Origin: Chloroflexota bacterium
GTDB taxonomy: Bacteria; Chloroflexota; Dehalococcoidia; Lucifugimonadales; JACPCL1
Reading direction: 5' to 3'
Assembly: GCA_016210395.1 (NCBI GenBank)
Contig: JACQUI010000340.1
Location: 1 to 13,174 of the forward strand
DNA length: 13,174 nucleotides
A model generated the notes under the pieces. That model ran no database searches. It worked only from the letters and a program-made list of their open reading frames with translations, and was not told where the DNA came from. The position numbers were made by a program, and so were the translations under genes. Below, one piece after another: positions 1 through 5,386 of this stretch. The stretch's first letter is position 1. The number at the start of each line of letters is the position of its first letter.

Positions 1-117
1 GCCCCCGCCCTGAGGCGCGCCCAGCAGCTCAACGCCGAGGGCAAGACGGTGCTCCTGGACATCAAGACCCGCGCCGAGGACCGCCGGTCCGGGCGGGCGG
101 CGAGGGGAGGAGGATAA
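1..117 (+). CDS. C-terminal end of a probable thiamine-diphosphate-dependent enzyme (partial)
   Basis: The reading frame is open from base 1 to the TAA at 115-117 and gives 38 residues. The stretch ALRRAQQLNAEGKTVLLDIK looks like the last helix and strand of acetolactate-synthase-like ThDP enzymes, where an alanine-rich helix is followed by 'GKPVVIDV...'. The Arg/Gly-rich tail after it is not typical of the family. The start and catalytic domains lie outside the window, so the family call rests on a short tail and is an inference. The last 86 bases of this gene are repeated about 1 kb downstream, which makes it the apparent host gene of the cassette that follows. Only 23 bases separate its stop from the next start, so the downstream genes are probably co-transcribed with it. 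Confidence 0.55.
   Translation, partial: APALRRAQQLNAEGKTVLLDIKTRAEDRRSGRAARGGG
32..117 (+). repeat. Direct repeat, copy 1: 3' coding end of the upstream gene
   Basis: These 86 bases cover the last 28 codons plus stop of the upstream gene. They recur at 1094-1176 in the same orientation with four substitutions and one missing GGA codon. Both copies end at the TAA and diverge immediately after it. Confidence 0.9.
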
Positions 118-140
118 GGGCAAAGGGATAACGAGGCGAA

Positions 141-488
141 ATGCCAATTCCAGGCGCTGACCACGCCTTCATCCCGCCGGAGAAGCTTTGGGAATACTTG
201 TTGAACCTTGAGCATCCGGTAGGCGGGCCGAAGGCTCAGTGGTTCGTCTCCATGGGCTATGACCCTGACGATCCCCGCCGGTTGGAAGCAGACCTTCTTG
301 CGATGATTCGCCGAGCAGAAGGCTATTCCGCAGAGATGACAGCCTATGGGGTAAAATACGTGGCGGAAGGTTCGCTCACTGTTCCGATTGGAAGGCGAGT
401 CAACATCCTCACTGTTTGGATACTTGATAGCGGCGCCACAGCGCCACGGTTTGTCACGGCATATCCCATTGAGGAGACCCTGGCATGA
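141..488 (+). CDS. DUF6883 domain-containing protein
   Basis: This 115-residue protein spans a single DUF6883-like domain. Visible family features are an N-terminal 'PGADHAFIPPEKLWEYLL', a central 'HPVGGPKAQWFVSMGYDPDD' where the K and the F/Y-rich stretch are typical, 'YGVKYV', and a C-terminal 'TVWILDSGATAPRFVTAYP' that ends the domain. GAGG at 133-136 lies four bases before the ATG. The start is only 23 bases behind the upstream stop, so there is no room for a separate promoter. The last four bases overlap the ATG of the next gene (ATGA), which implies translational coupling. DUF6883 proteins are small, often paired with DUF4926, and have no established biochemical activity. The arrangement resembles a toxin-antitoxin pair, but that is inference. 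The family call is fairly secure and the function is unknown. Confidence 0.85.
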   Translation: MPIPGADHAFIPPEKLWEYLLNLEHPVGGPKAQWFVSMGYDPDDPRRLEADLLAMIRRAEGYSAEMTAYGVKYVAEGSLTVPIGRRVNILTVWILDSGATAPRFVTAYPIEETLA

Positions 489-709
489 AGGAGCATGAGC
501 CTGTTGTCTTGACCAAATCAATTCCGGACCACGGCCTGCTAGCCGGCGATGTGGGCGCTATCGTCCACGTTTATAAGCAAGGCCAGGCCTTTGAAGTGGA
601 GTTTGTCGCCGGCAACGGCACAACGGTTGCCGTGATAACCCTTGATAGGAGCGCGGTGCGCTCAATTTCAGGCAGCGAAATCCTGCACGTGCGCAAGATT
701 CCCGCATAG
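485..709 (+). CDS. DUF4926 domain-containing protein
   Basis: This 74-residue protein has the DUF4926 pattern: 'VVLTKSIPDHGLLAGDVGAI' followed by 'VHVY' and 'FEVEFVAGNGTTVAVITLD'. It is predicted to be a small SH3-like beta barrel. Its ATG overlaps the stop of the DUF6883 gene by four bases, so the two are very likely translated as a coupled pair. DUF4926 genes recur beside small uncharacterised partners in cyanobacteria and Chloroflexota. By analogy with type II toxin-antitoxin operons, one partner may neutralise the other, but no catalytic residues identify which would be the toxin. Seventeen bases then lead to the retropepsin-like gene, which probably belongs to the same transcript. Confidence 0.85.
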   Translation: MKEHEPVVLTKSIPDHGLLAGDVGAIVHVYKQGQAFEVEFVAGNGTTVAVITLDRSAVRSISGSEILHVRKIPA

Positions 710-726
710 GCCACCACGGAGGCCAC

Positions 727-1083
727 ATGGGAACGTTTACCATTCCCCTTCACGTATCTGGGCCAAGCGGGGCGAGATTCGTTGAAGTGGAGGCGCTGGT
801 AGACACCGGCGCTTCACACACCCTTCTGCCCAGAGATGTGCTCGTTGAGCTAGGCATTGCGGTGGTGGAACGCGTTCCCTTCCAGCTTGCAGACGAGCGA
901 ACCGTGGAGTACGAAGTCGGGGAGGCGCGCCTGCGACTTGACGGGCGGGAACGGACCGCATTGGTTGTCTTTGGGCCACCGGGCGCGATGCCTCTCTTGG
1001 GCGCAACGACGCTAGAGCTATTCAACATGGGGGTGGATCCTGTACGTCGCTGCCTTGTGCCTGTTCCCGGCCTCCTGAAATAG
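727..1083 (+). CDS. Retropepsin-like (clan AA) aspartic protease
   Basis: This 118-residue protein has the single-lobe bacterial retropepsin pattern. The catalytic loop 'LVDTGASHTLLP' (DTGA, Asp near residue 27) is followed by the flap-forming middle region. Near residue 90 is 'PLLGATTLE', the second hydrophobic-hydrophobic-Gly motif that packs against the active site. Such proteins work as homodimers, each chain giving one Asp. GGAGG at 718-722 lies four bases upstream of the ATG. It is the last gene of the first cassette: its TAG is ten bases before the duplicated 3' gene end at 1094. No signal peptide or membrane segment is visible, so it should be cytoplasmic. Its substrate is unknown. 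A role in processing the DUF6883/DUF4926 partners is possible but speculative. Confidence 0.85.
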   Translation: MGTFTIPLHVSGPSGARFVEVEALVDTGASHTLLPRDVLVELGIAVVERVPFQLADERTVEYEVGEARLRLDGRERTALVVFGPPGAMPLLGATTLELFNMGVDPVRRCLVPVPGLLK

Positions 1084-1093
1084 CGGGCGTCTG

Positions 1094-1176
1094 ACGCCGA
1101 GGGCAAGACGGCGCTCCTGGACATCAAGACCCGCGCCGAGGACCGGCGGTCCGGGAGGGCGGCGAGAGGAGGATAA
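1094..1176 (+). repeat. Direct repeat, copy 2: displaced 3' coding end of the upstream gene
   Basis: This is the second copy of bases 32-117. It keeps the reading frame and the terminal TAA but has no start or body of the gene. Three of the four substitutions are synonymous (Arg codons); the other is Val/Ala. The copy begins ten bases after the protease stop and ends at 1176 exactly as copy 1 ends at 117, so it closes a 1.06 kb cassette. Confidence 0.9.
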
Positions 1177-1190
1177 ATGCGTCCATTGCG

Positions 1191-1221
1191 CGTTCCCCTC
1201 TCCGTCATGGAGAGGGGAACG
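1191..1221. repeat. Perfect inverted repeat (13-bp arms)
   Basis: The arms CGTTCCCCTCTCC (1191-1203) and GGAGAGGGGAACG (1209-1221) pair perfectly around the loop GTCAT. No T-run follows, so it is not a typical intrinsic terminator. It could be a processing hairpin or a palindromic insertion fragment. It lies just behind the end of the first cassette. Confidence 0.75.
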
Positions 1222-1248
1222 TATGAGACGGCGGTTGGAAACGGACGG

Positions 1249-1272
1249 TTGGAGGCCCCTTTGGGCCTCCAA
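1249..1272. terminator. Candidate terminator hairpin behind cassette 1
   Basis: The arms TTGGAGGCCC and GGGCCTCCAA form a perfect 10-bp stem around a CTTT loop. Only a short TGTTT follows, so the U-tract is weak. Position fits termination of the transcript that enters from the left before the AbiTii-type gene. Confidence 0.45.
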
Positions 1273-1345
1273 TGTTTAGCAGTGGCAAAACGTCTGCAAG
1301 CGTCTATTCCACAAAGCTCCTCCGAACCATTAGCACGTCTATCCA

Positions 1346-1373
1346 TTGACTATACCTTATGATTTGTTATGCT
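1346..1373 (+). promoter_or_regulatory. Candidate sigma-70-type promoter of the AbiTii-type gene
   Basis: TTGACT (1346-1351) and TATGCT (1368-1373) are separated by 16 bases. The expected transcription start, about seven bases after the -10 box, falls on or next to the GTG at 1380. This suggests a leaderless mRNA. Confidence 0.5.
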
Positions 1374-1379
1374 GAACGT

Positions 1380-2423
1380 GTGAACACTCCTCAATCGGAA
1401 GCAACGGACTTTCTAAGAAACGTGCTGAGCGACCTCTTCGGAGGCAGCCCCAACATAAAAAACGTTTTGCGTCGTTGCGCTCATGCGTACCAAATACTCG
1501 GATGGTCCCAGCAGCTAGCTTGGCTTCAGAACGAGTTGAATGGTTACTCTGCTGGAATGGATTTGCCCTGGTATCGCAAATCTGTTAGAGGGCTTACTGC
1601 TTGGCACCCTACGGGCGGATTATATGCCATCCTTGACAGTGTTGTAGAAGATCGGCACAGCACCAAAAAAGAGCCGCCGCAATATGGCGAGATGGACGTA
1701 TGGGTTGGTATCGATTGGATACTGTCGGCAGCTCAATCTGGGTATGTTGAATCCACCGGCAGAAAATCCTCCAGATATATCTCGTATCGCCATGAGAGTA
1801 TCGAAACTGAGGAAATGACCGTCTATGATAAACAGGTCTTCCAGACGATTATCACGAACATAGAGAACCAAGCGTTCGCCTCAGCATCTAATGCCTATAC
1901 CATATTGACCTACGGCGACGCGTTACAGGAAGTGTGGCAAGCCTACCGTACGAAAGTGGAGGAATATCTCGTACCCATTGGATTTGGGAAACATTTAGAT
2001 ACCATCCGGAATGGATTAAATTCTCAGAATCCCCAGGATTGGAGAGCCGCTATGTGGAGTTGTCGTGATATGTTTCATGACTTAGCCACATATTTGTGGC
2101 AAGACAAGCGGGATACATATGGGTATCTGCCAGGCAAAGGAAACGACTGCAAATTACAAGTAACTAAGAATGATTACGTGAATCGTTTGGGTGCATATTT
2201 GCATCAAAAGGCTATCGTAGGAACAACGGGAACCTACCTCCGCGCTGAGATGGAACGTATATACCAATCTATCAAGACTCTGAACGCATTAGATAGTAAG
2301 GCTCACGGTGAAGTCACTATCTTCGACGTACGCTCCGCAGCGATCGGCACCTATGTAATCTTGGGCGAGATGGCAACACGAACGGACATGAGGCCTGTAA
2401 CAGAGTATTGTAATCCGCAGTAG
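1380..2423 (+). CDS. AbiTii-type (abortive-infection-like) protein
   Basis: The product has about 347 residues. The N-terminal ~90 residues match the AbiTii pattern: a helical 'NVLRRCAHAYQILGWSQQLA' followed by 'WLQNELNGY' and 'LPWYRK'. The C-terminal third has a helical domain often fused to it: 'MWSCRDMFHDLATYLW', then 'YVNRLGAYLHQK', then 'LDSKAHGEVT', the last corresponding to the family's 'KGVHA' element. AbiTii domains are associated with phage-abortive infection, but the mechanism is poorly known. A GTG at 1380 was chosen over the ATG at 1359 because that ATG lies between the -35 and -10 boxes, upstream of the likely transcription start. Neither start has a clear ribosome-binding site. 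The gene is visibly more AT-rich than its neighbours, a sign of transfer. It ends two bases before the stop of the opposing relE relic. Confidence 0.75.
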   Translation: MNTPQSEATDFLRNVLSDLFGGSPNIKNVLRRCAHAYQILGWSQQLAWLQNELNGYSAGMDLPWYRKSVRGLTAWHPTGGLYAILDSVVEDRHSTKKEPPQYGEMDVWVGIDWILSAAQSGYVESTGRKSSRYISYRHESIETEEMTVYDKQVFQTIITNIENQAFASASNAYTILTYGDALQEVWQAYRTKVEEYLVPIGFGKHLDTIRNGLNSQNPQDWRAAMWSCRDMFHDLATYLWQDKRDTYGYLPGKGNDCKLQVTKNDYVNRLGAYLHQKAIVGTTGTYLRAEMERIYQSIKTLNALDSKAHGEVTIFDVRSAAIGTYVILGEMATRTDMRPVTEYCNPQ

Positions 2424-2425
2424 AG

Positions 2426-2702
2426 CTAGGCCAAGAGTCGCCTCAGCTTTGCCGCCACCTCCAGCCACCTCTCTCTTCCGTACGTCGCTGCGCTCCCCCA
2501 CACGCCCTTCATGACCGCCACCAGCACGCGGTCGTCGTAGCCATTGTACACAACCCGGTAGGGGCCAGCCCTGATGCGCCAGGCGCGCCTTCGCTCCGCG
2601 CCTTGTCTGCTCCTGTAGGCCTTTAGCTGCGCTTGCTCAACAGAGCTAGGGAAGCAATTGCAGCGCGTCCATGTGGCGGGGCCGGAGCACGCGGAAATAA
2701 TT
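2426..2702 (-). pseudogene. Decayed RelE/ParE-family toxin gene (relic 1)
   Basis: On the minus strand the C-terminal half reads 'AWRIRAGPYRVVYNGYDDRV' and then 'AATY', the RelE/ParE core strands. The N-terminal half is in another frame: 'YFRVLRPRHMDALQLLP', then a stop, and the first frame resumes at 'SVEQAQLKAY'. The linker that normally contains 'NPRPPG..KLRG' appears shortened. The gene is therefore frameshifted and partly deleted. It aligns end to end with the intact RelE at 4732-4995 in this window. No antitoxin is left beside it. Confidence 0.7.
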
Positions 2703-2730
2703 GACGACGGGCGGTTCCTGCATCTATAAT
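2701..2730 (+). promoter_or_regulatory. Sigma-70-type promoter of the vapBC operon
   Basis: TTGACG (2701-2706) and a consensus TATAAT (2725-2730) are separated by 18 bases, 33 bases upstream of the vapB start. The ribosome-binding site GGGAG is at 2752-2756, six bases before the ATG. Confidence 0.75.
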
Positions 2731-2747
2731 GCATCCGAAACAGATGC
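2731..2747. promoter_or_regulatory. Candidate VapB operator
   Basis: GCATC (2731-2735) and GATGC (2743-2747) form an inverted repeat immediately downstream of the -10 box. A further GCATC lies at 2720-2724, within the spacer. RHH antitoxins bind such short palindromes to repress their own operon. Assignment rests on position and symmetry only. Confidence 0.35.
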
Positions 2748-2762
2748 GTTTGGGAGTCAACC

Positions 2763-3119
2763 ATGCCGGTCAACCTGTCGGTCAAGAACGTTCCCGATGA
2801 GCTTGCAGAGAAGGTCAAGGAGAGGGCGAAGCGGCATCATCGCTCCCTCCAGGGAGAAATGATAGCCATCATGGAGGAGGCCGTCGGCCCTGGGAAGCTC
2901 TCCCTGGACGAGGCCGAGAGGCGGTTGCGGGGCCTGGCTTTTGAGACTGGCAACGATTCTACAGCCTGGGTCCGCGAGATGCGTGAGCCTGTAGCGCCCA
3001 AGGGTCTTTGGGCTGCCGTGGGCGCCTGGGCGGGCTACGAAGAGCTTGACCAGGTCGTGGAGGACATCTACCGGCAGCGGGAAGAGGCGCAAGACCGGCC
3101 CGTAGTCCTTGAGGGCTAG
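2763..3119 (+). CDS. vapB: RHH (FitA/VapB-like) antitoxin
   Basis: This 118-residue protein starts with 'MPVNLSVKNVPDELAEKVKE' and continues 'RAKRHHRSLQGEMIAIMEEA', the ribbon-helix-helix DNA-binding fold of FitA/VapB antitoxins. The strand is near residues 3-9 and the two helices follow. The ~70 residues after that are acidic and helical and should wrap the toxin's active site. It is longer than the usual ~80-residue FitA type. The PIN toxin starts two bases after its stop. It is expected to neutralise VapC and to repress its own promoter through the palindrome downstream of the -10 box. Confidence 0.88.
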   Translation: MPVNLSVKNVPDELAEKVKERAKRHHRSLQGEMIAIMEEAVGPGKLSLDEAERRLRGLAFETGNDSTAWVREMREPVAPKGLWAAVGAWAGYEELDQVVEDIYRQREEAQDRPVVLEG

Positions 3120-3121
3120 GC

Positions 3122-3529
3122 GTGTACCTGTTCGATACCGACGTCCTGAGCCAGATCGTCAAGCCCTGTCCTTTGCCCGGCGTCATCGCGCGGCTTGCCG
3201 CTACGCCTCCAGAGCAGCAGTTCACATCCGCCATCACCGTGGGCGAGATGGTCTACGGCGCATACCGGAGCCGGCGGCAGGAGCACTACCTGCGGCAGCT
3301 ACAGGAACGAGTCTGGCCAAACGTGCGCGTGCTCCCCTTCAACCATGCTGCCGGCGAGATCTATGGCCGGCTTCGCGCCCAGCTTGAGCAGGCTGGAACG
3401 CCCTTAGCCGAGCCAGACCTGCGCATCGCAGCTATCGCCCTGACCCATGACCTGACGGTCGTCACAGGCAACGTCCGCCATTTCGCGCGCGTGCCGGGAC
3501 TGCGGTGGGAGAACTGGCTGTCGCCTTAG
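3122..3529 (+). CDS. vapC: PIN-domain ribonuclease toxin
   Basis: This 135-residue protein is a full-length VapC/FitB-type PIN domain. The metal-binding acidic residues are visible: D5 in 'LFDTDVLS', E42 in 'GEMVYGA' and D99 in 'EPDLRIAA'. At the fourth position the motif 'VVTGNVRHFARVPGL' carries N117, common in this subfamily. These enzymes cleave RNA with Mg2+, often a tRNA or rRNA site, to stop translation; the target here is unknown. The start is GTG at 3122, two bases after the vapB stop, so translation is coupled. All key residues are present, so the toxin is probably active and held by VapB. Confidence 0.9.
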   Translation: MYLFDTDVLSQIVKPCPLPGVIARLAATPPEQQFTSAITVGEMVYGAYRSRRQEHYLRQLQERVWPNVRVLPFNHAAGEIYGRLRAQLEQAGTPLAEPDLRIAAIALTHDLTVVTGNVRHFARVPGLRWENWLSP

Positions 3530-3628
3530 CACATAGGGGGCCCACAGAGGCTGGCTTTGGCTCGTTGAGCCGCCTCGCCATCGCTCCCACTCGCGACGCG
3601 TCTCCTGACTGGCTCCGCTCAATTTGGG

Positions 3629-3816
3629 CTATTGCCTGTACGTCGTCTCGCTCCGCCGCGCCACCTTCAGGATGACCACCACCAGCGGGGTCGCCATGGA
3701 CATCGCATACAACGCGATAGAGGCCGACCCTGATGCGCCAGGTGCGCGCCGGGATGCCCATCCTCGTGTACCCCTCTTCAGTGCTTCTTGTCTTGGACAG
3801 CTTCACGCCTTTGCCG
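3629..3816 (-). pseudogene. Decayed RelE/ParE-family toxin gene (relic 2)
   Basis: On the minus strand a fragment reads 'KGVKLSKTRSTEEGYTR', then 'PARTWRIRVGLYRVVC'. It then shifts frame and continues as 'TPLVVVILKVARRSETTYRQ' to a TAG. That ending closely matches the C-terminus of the intact RelE at 4732-4995 ('LVVILKVARRNEATYKE'). The N-terminal third is absent and one frameshift interrupts the core. No antitoxin remnant was recognised beside it. Bases 3530-3628, between vapC and this relic, hold nothing I can identify. Confidence 0.7.
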
Positions 3817-3824
3817 CGTCATGT

Positions 3825-3854
3825 TTGTCGTGGCGTGCACCCGTGTGCTACCAT
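3825..3854 (+). promoter_or_regulatory. Candidate promoter of the HTH/mazF operon
   Basis: TTGTCG (3825-3830) and TACCAT (3849-3854) are separated by 18 bases and lie 47 bases upstream of the HTH gene start. The -10 box is a modest match. Confidence 0.35.
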
Positions 3855-3901
3855 GTGCTCAGCAACCACGGAGCACCCCCGTAAGGGAGCGTGAGACACC
3901 T

Positions 3902-4192
3902 ATGGCAGCGCTGAAGGAATGGTACACGGTGGACGAAGCCGCGGAATACCTTGGCGTTTCAAGACGGACTATCTACAAGCTCAGCAAGGAGGGCCGCCTC
4001 CGCACGCACACCCTGAGCAAGGGACGCATCCGTCGCTTCCGCAAAGAGGACCTGGATACAGTGCCACAGCCCCTGGAACATGGGGCTGAGCAGCGGGAGA
4101 CCGAAGCGTTGACAGCGCTTTCCGCTGCCGGCGATCCACTGCTCGCCGAACTTTGGAGCAACGAGAAGGATGCCGCCTACGACACCGTATAA
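3902..4192 (+). CDS. Helix-turn-helix (excisionase/MerR-like) protein, probable antitoxin
   Basis: The product has 96 residues. 'WYTVDEAAEYLGVSRRTIYK' followed by 'LSKEGRLRTHTLSKGRIRRF' and 'RKEDLD' is a textbook excisionase-type winged HTH DNA-binding domain at residues ~6-55. The acidic C-terminal ~40 residues could bind the toxin. The ATG at 3902 was chosen because the domain starts right after it and GGGAG lies upstream. The frame is open further upstream, but that part has no family resemblance. Its 3' end overlaps the mazF start by 23 bases. HTH_17 proteins with PemK/MazF partners are seen as non-canonical toxin-antitoxin pairs, so the antitoxin role is inferred from context. Confidence 0.82.
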   Translation: MAALKEWYTVDEAAEYLGVSRRTIYKLSKEGRLRTHTLSKGRIRRFRKEDLDTVPQPLEHGAEQRETEALTALSAAGDPLLAELWSNEKDAAYDTV

Positions 4193-4517
4193 GCGCGGAG
4201 ACGTTGTCCTGGTCAACTTTCTGTTCTCAGAGGAGACCGGAGCAAAACGCAGACCCGCGCTGGTGGTCAGCTCAGATGCCTACCAGCAGGGCAGGCAAGA
4301 AATTATTATTGCAGCTATCACAAGCAATGTTGGCCGCCTTCTGATTGGTGACCACAGCATCTCAAATTGGGACGCGGCTGGCCTCCTCTACCCCTCCGTG
4401 GTCACGGGGATAATCAGAACGACAAAACAATCCATGGTCTACCGGCGATTGGGAGCACTTGTGGAGTCCGATATGCACGGAATAGAGGAGAAGCTACGGC
4501 AGATGTTGGAATTGTGA
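4170..4517 (+). CDS. mazF: PemK/MazF-type endoribonuclease toxin
   Basis: This 115-residue protein has the MazF/PemK barrel: 'YKRGDVVLVNF', then 'GAKRRPALVVSSD' with the conserved catalytic-site Arg. 'AAITSN' carries the conserved Thr, and 'SVVTGIIRTTKQ' corresponds to the core strand 'S.v....i.ti'. MazF enzymes cut single-stranded mRNA at short specific sequences; the recognition sequence cannot be read from here. The ATG lies inside the end of the HTH gene (23-base overlap), so translation is coupled. The protein is full length for the family and shows no obvious damage. Bases 4518-4638 after it hold no recognisable gene. Confidence 0.9.
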   Translation: MPPTTPYKRGDVVLVNFLFSEETGAKRRPALVVSSDAYQQGRQEIIIAAITSNVGRLLIGDHSISNWDAAGLLYPSVVTGIIRTTKQSMVYRRLGALVESDMHGIEEKLRQMLEL

Positions 4518-4638
4518 AGCGCACAAGAGCGGACGGACTGCCTTGCGAGACGCCCCGCTGGGTCACGGACTCCTTTGCCAATTGACTTCGCAGTTGAGGA
4601 AGCGTTCATTCGAGGCAAGTTCAAGAAGCTTGTAGCCT

Positions 4639-4722
4639 CTTCACCGCTCCACGGGGAGGCCCACGATGCTCCCCCACTCGGTCCAGGAGCCGTCGTATAC
4701 CTTGACATCCTGATAGCTCAGC
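4639..4722 (-). repeat. Direct repeat, displaced copy: 3' coding end of the sulfurtransferase gene
   Basis: This segment matches 5303-5386 at a constant offset of 664 bases, with seven mismatches in 84 and no gaps. On the minus strand it encodes 'QDVKVYDGSWTEWGSIVGLP' and then VER and TGA, the last residues of the sulfurtransferase, without the rest of the gene. Five of the seven differences are synonymous. The copy begins nine bases after the relE stop. Confidence 0.9.
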
Positions 4723-4731
4723 CCTTGAACG

Positions 4732-4995
4732 CTACTCCTTGTATGTTGCCTCATTGCGGCGCGCCACCTTCAGGATGACCACCAGCGACCGCTCGTCATA
4801 GATGTCGTAGACGACGCGGTAGGGGCCGACACGGATGCGCCAGGTTCGCTCCTCTCCCCGGAGCTTGCTCGTGCCTGGCGGCCTCGGGTTCTCCGCCAGC
4901 GCCAAAATAGGCGCCGCCAGTCGGTCCTGGACTTCACTCGGCAAGCGCCGAAGGTCTCGCTGGGCTACGCGGCCAATCTCGACGCGGTACGCCAT
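4732..4995 (-). CDS. relE: RelE/ParE-family toxin
   Basis: This 87-residue protein is full length for RelE/ParE. 'YRVEIGRVAQRDLRRLPSEV' forms the first strand and helix hairpin. 'NPRPPGTSKLRG' is the typical linker. 'TWRIRVGPYRVVYDIYDE' and 'LVVILKVARRNEAT' are the core beta strands. RelE proteins usually cleave mRNA in the ribosomal A site, while the related ParE proteins poison gyrase; the RxGxYR/VVY signature fits the RelE side better. The ATG at 4995 is two bases behind the antitoxin stop. It is the intact member of three RelE copies on this strand in the window. Its stop lies nine bases before the duplicated sulfurtransferase end. Confidence 0.9.
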   Translation of the reverse strand: MAYRVEIGRVAQRDLRRLPSEVQDRLAAPILALAENPRPPGTSKLRGEERTWRIRVGPYRVVYDIYDERSLVVILKVARRNEATYKE

Positions 4996-4997
4996 CT

Positions 4998-5243
4998 CTA
5001 GCGCTCAGCGCCCGCCTTCAGGCCGCGGAAGAACTCCCCAGCCTCCACGCCTCCCTCTCGCTCCCACTCCCGTCGCCTCTCTTCCAGGCCGTCTCGTAGC
5101 TCCTCATCCTCCCTGGCTTCCAGCCACTCCTGGACAGCTTCCGCGACGATATCCTTGGCGTGAATGCCTTTTCGCGCCGCCTCCACCTTCAGGGCCGTGT
5201 AGAGAGCCTCGTCCTCAAAAATCACTGTCATACGCTTGGACAC
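4998..5243 (-). CDS. RHH-type antitoxin upstream of RelE
   Basis: The product has 81 residues. 'MTVIFEDEALYTALKVEAAR' followed by 'KGIHAKDIVAEAVQEWLEA' is a ribbon-helix-helix DNA-binding domain. The highly charged C-terminal half would bind the toxin. The GTG at 5243 is preferred because GGAGGG lies six bases upstream; an ATG at 5231 is the alternative, and it has no such site. The gene starts about 60 bases behind the sulfurtransferase stop on the same strand. No strong -35/-10 pair is visible in that gap, so expression may depend on read-through from the sulfurtransferase. It should neutralise the RelE encoded two bases downstream. Confidence 0.83.
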   Translation of the reverse strand: MSKRMTVIFEDEALYTALKVEAARKGIHAKDIVAEAVQEWLEAREDEELRDGLEERRREWEREGGVEAGEFFRGLKAGAER

Positions 5244-5302
5244 GCTGGTCCCTCCAGTCTGAGCGTCCACACTCCTGTACGCCCATACGCCTATCATATC
5301 CC

Positions 5303-5386
5303 CTTCATCGCTCCACGGGGAAGCCCACGATACTGCCCCACTCGGTCCAGGAGCCGTCGTACACCTTGACATCCTGGTAGCCCAGC
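5303..5386 (-). repeat. Direct repeat, in-gene copy: 3' end of the sulfurtransferase
   Basis: These are the last 27 codons and stop of the sulfurtransferase, plus two bases past it, matched by 4639-4722. Similarity stops within a few bases of the stop codon on one side and abruptly inside the coding region on the other. Confidence 0.9.

Noticed and set aside
1359..1379. ATG 1359 as start of the AbiTii-type gene
   Set aside because: It lies between the apparent -35 and -10 boxes and adds seven residues with no family match. GTG 1380 fits the predicted transcription start.
3109..3407. Overlapping plus-strand frames within vapC
   Set aside because: They are alternative frames of a clear PIN-domain gene with Arg/Ala-rich composition and no family resemblance.
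4575..4778. 67-codon plus-strand frame behind mazF
   Set aside because: Its second half is antisense to the duplicated sulfurtransferase tail, and its TTG start has no ribosome-binding site. The first 20 codons match nothing I know.
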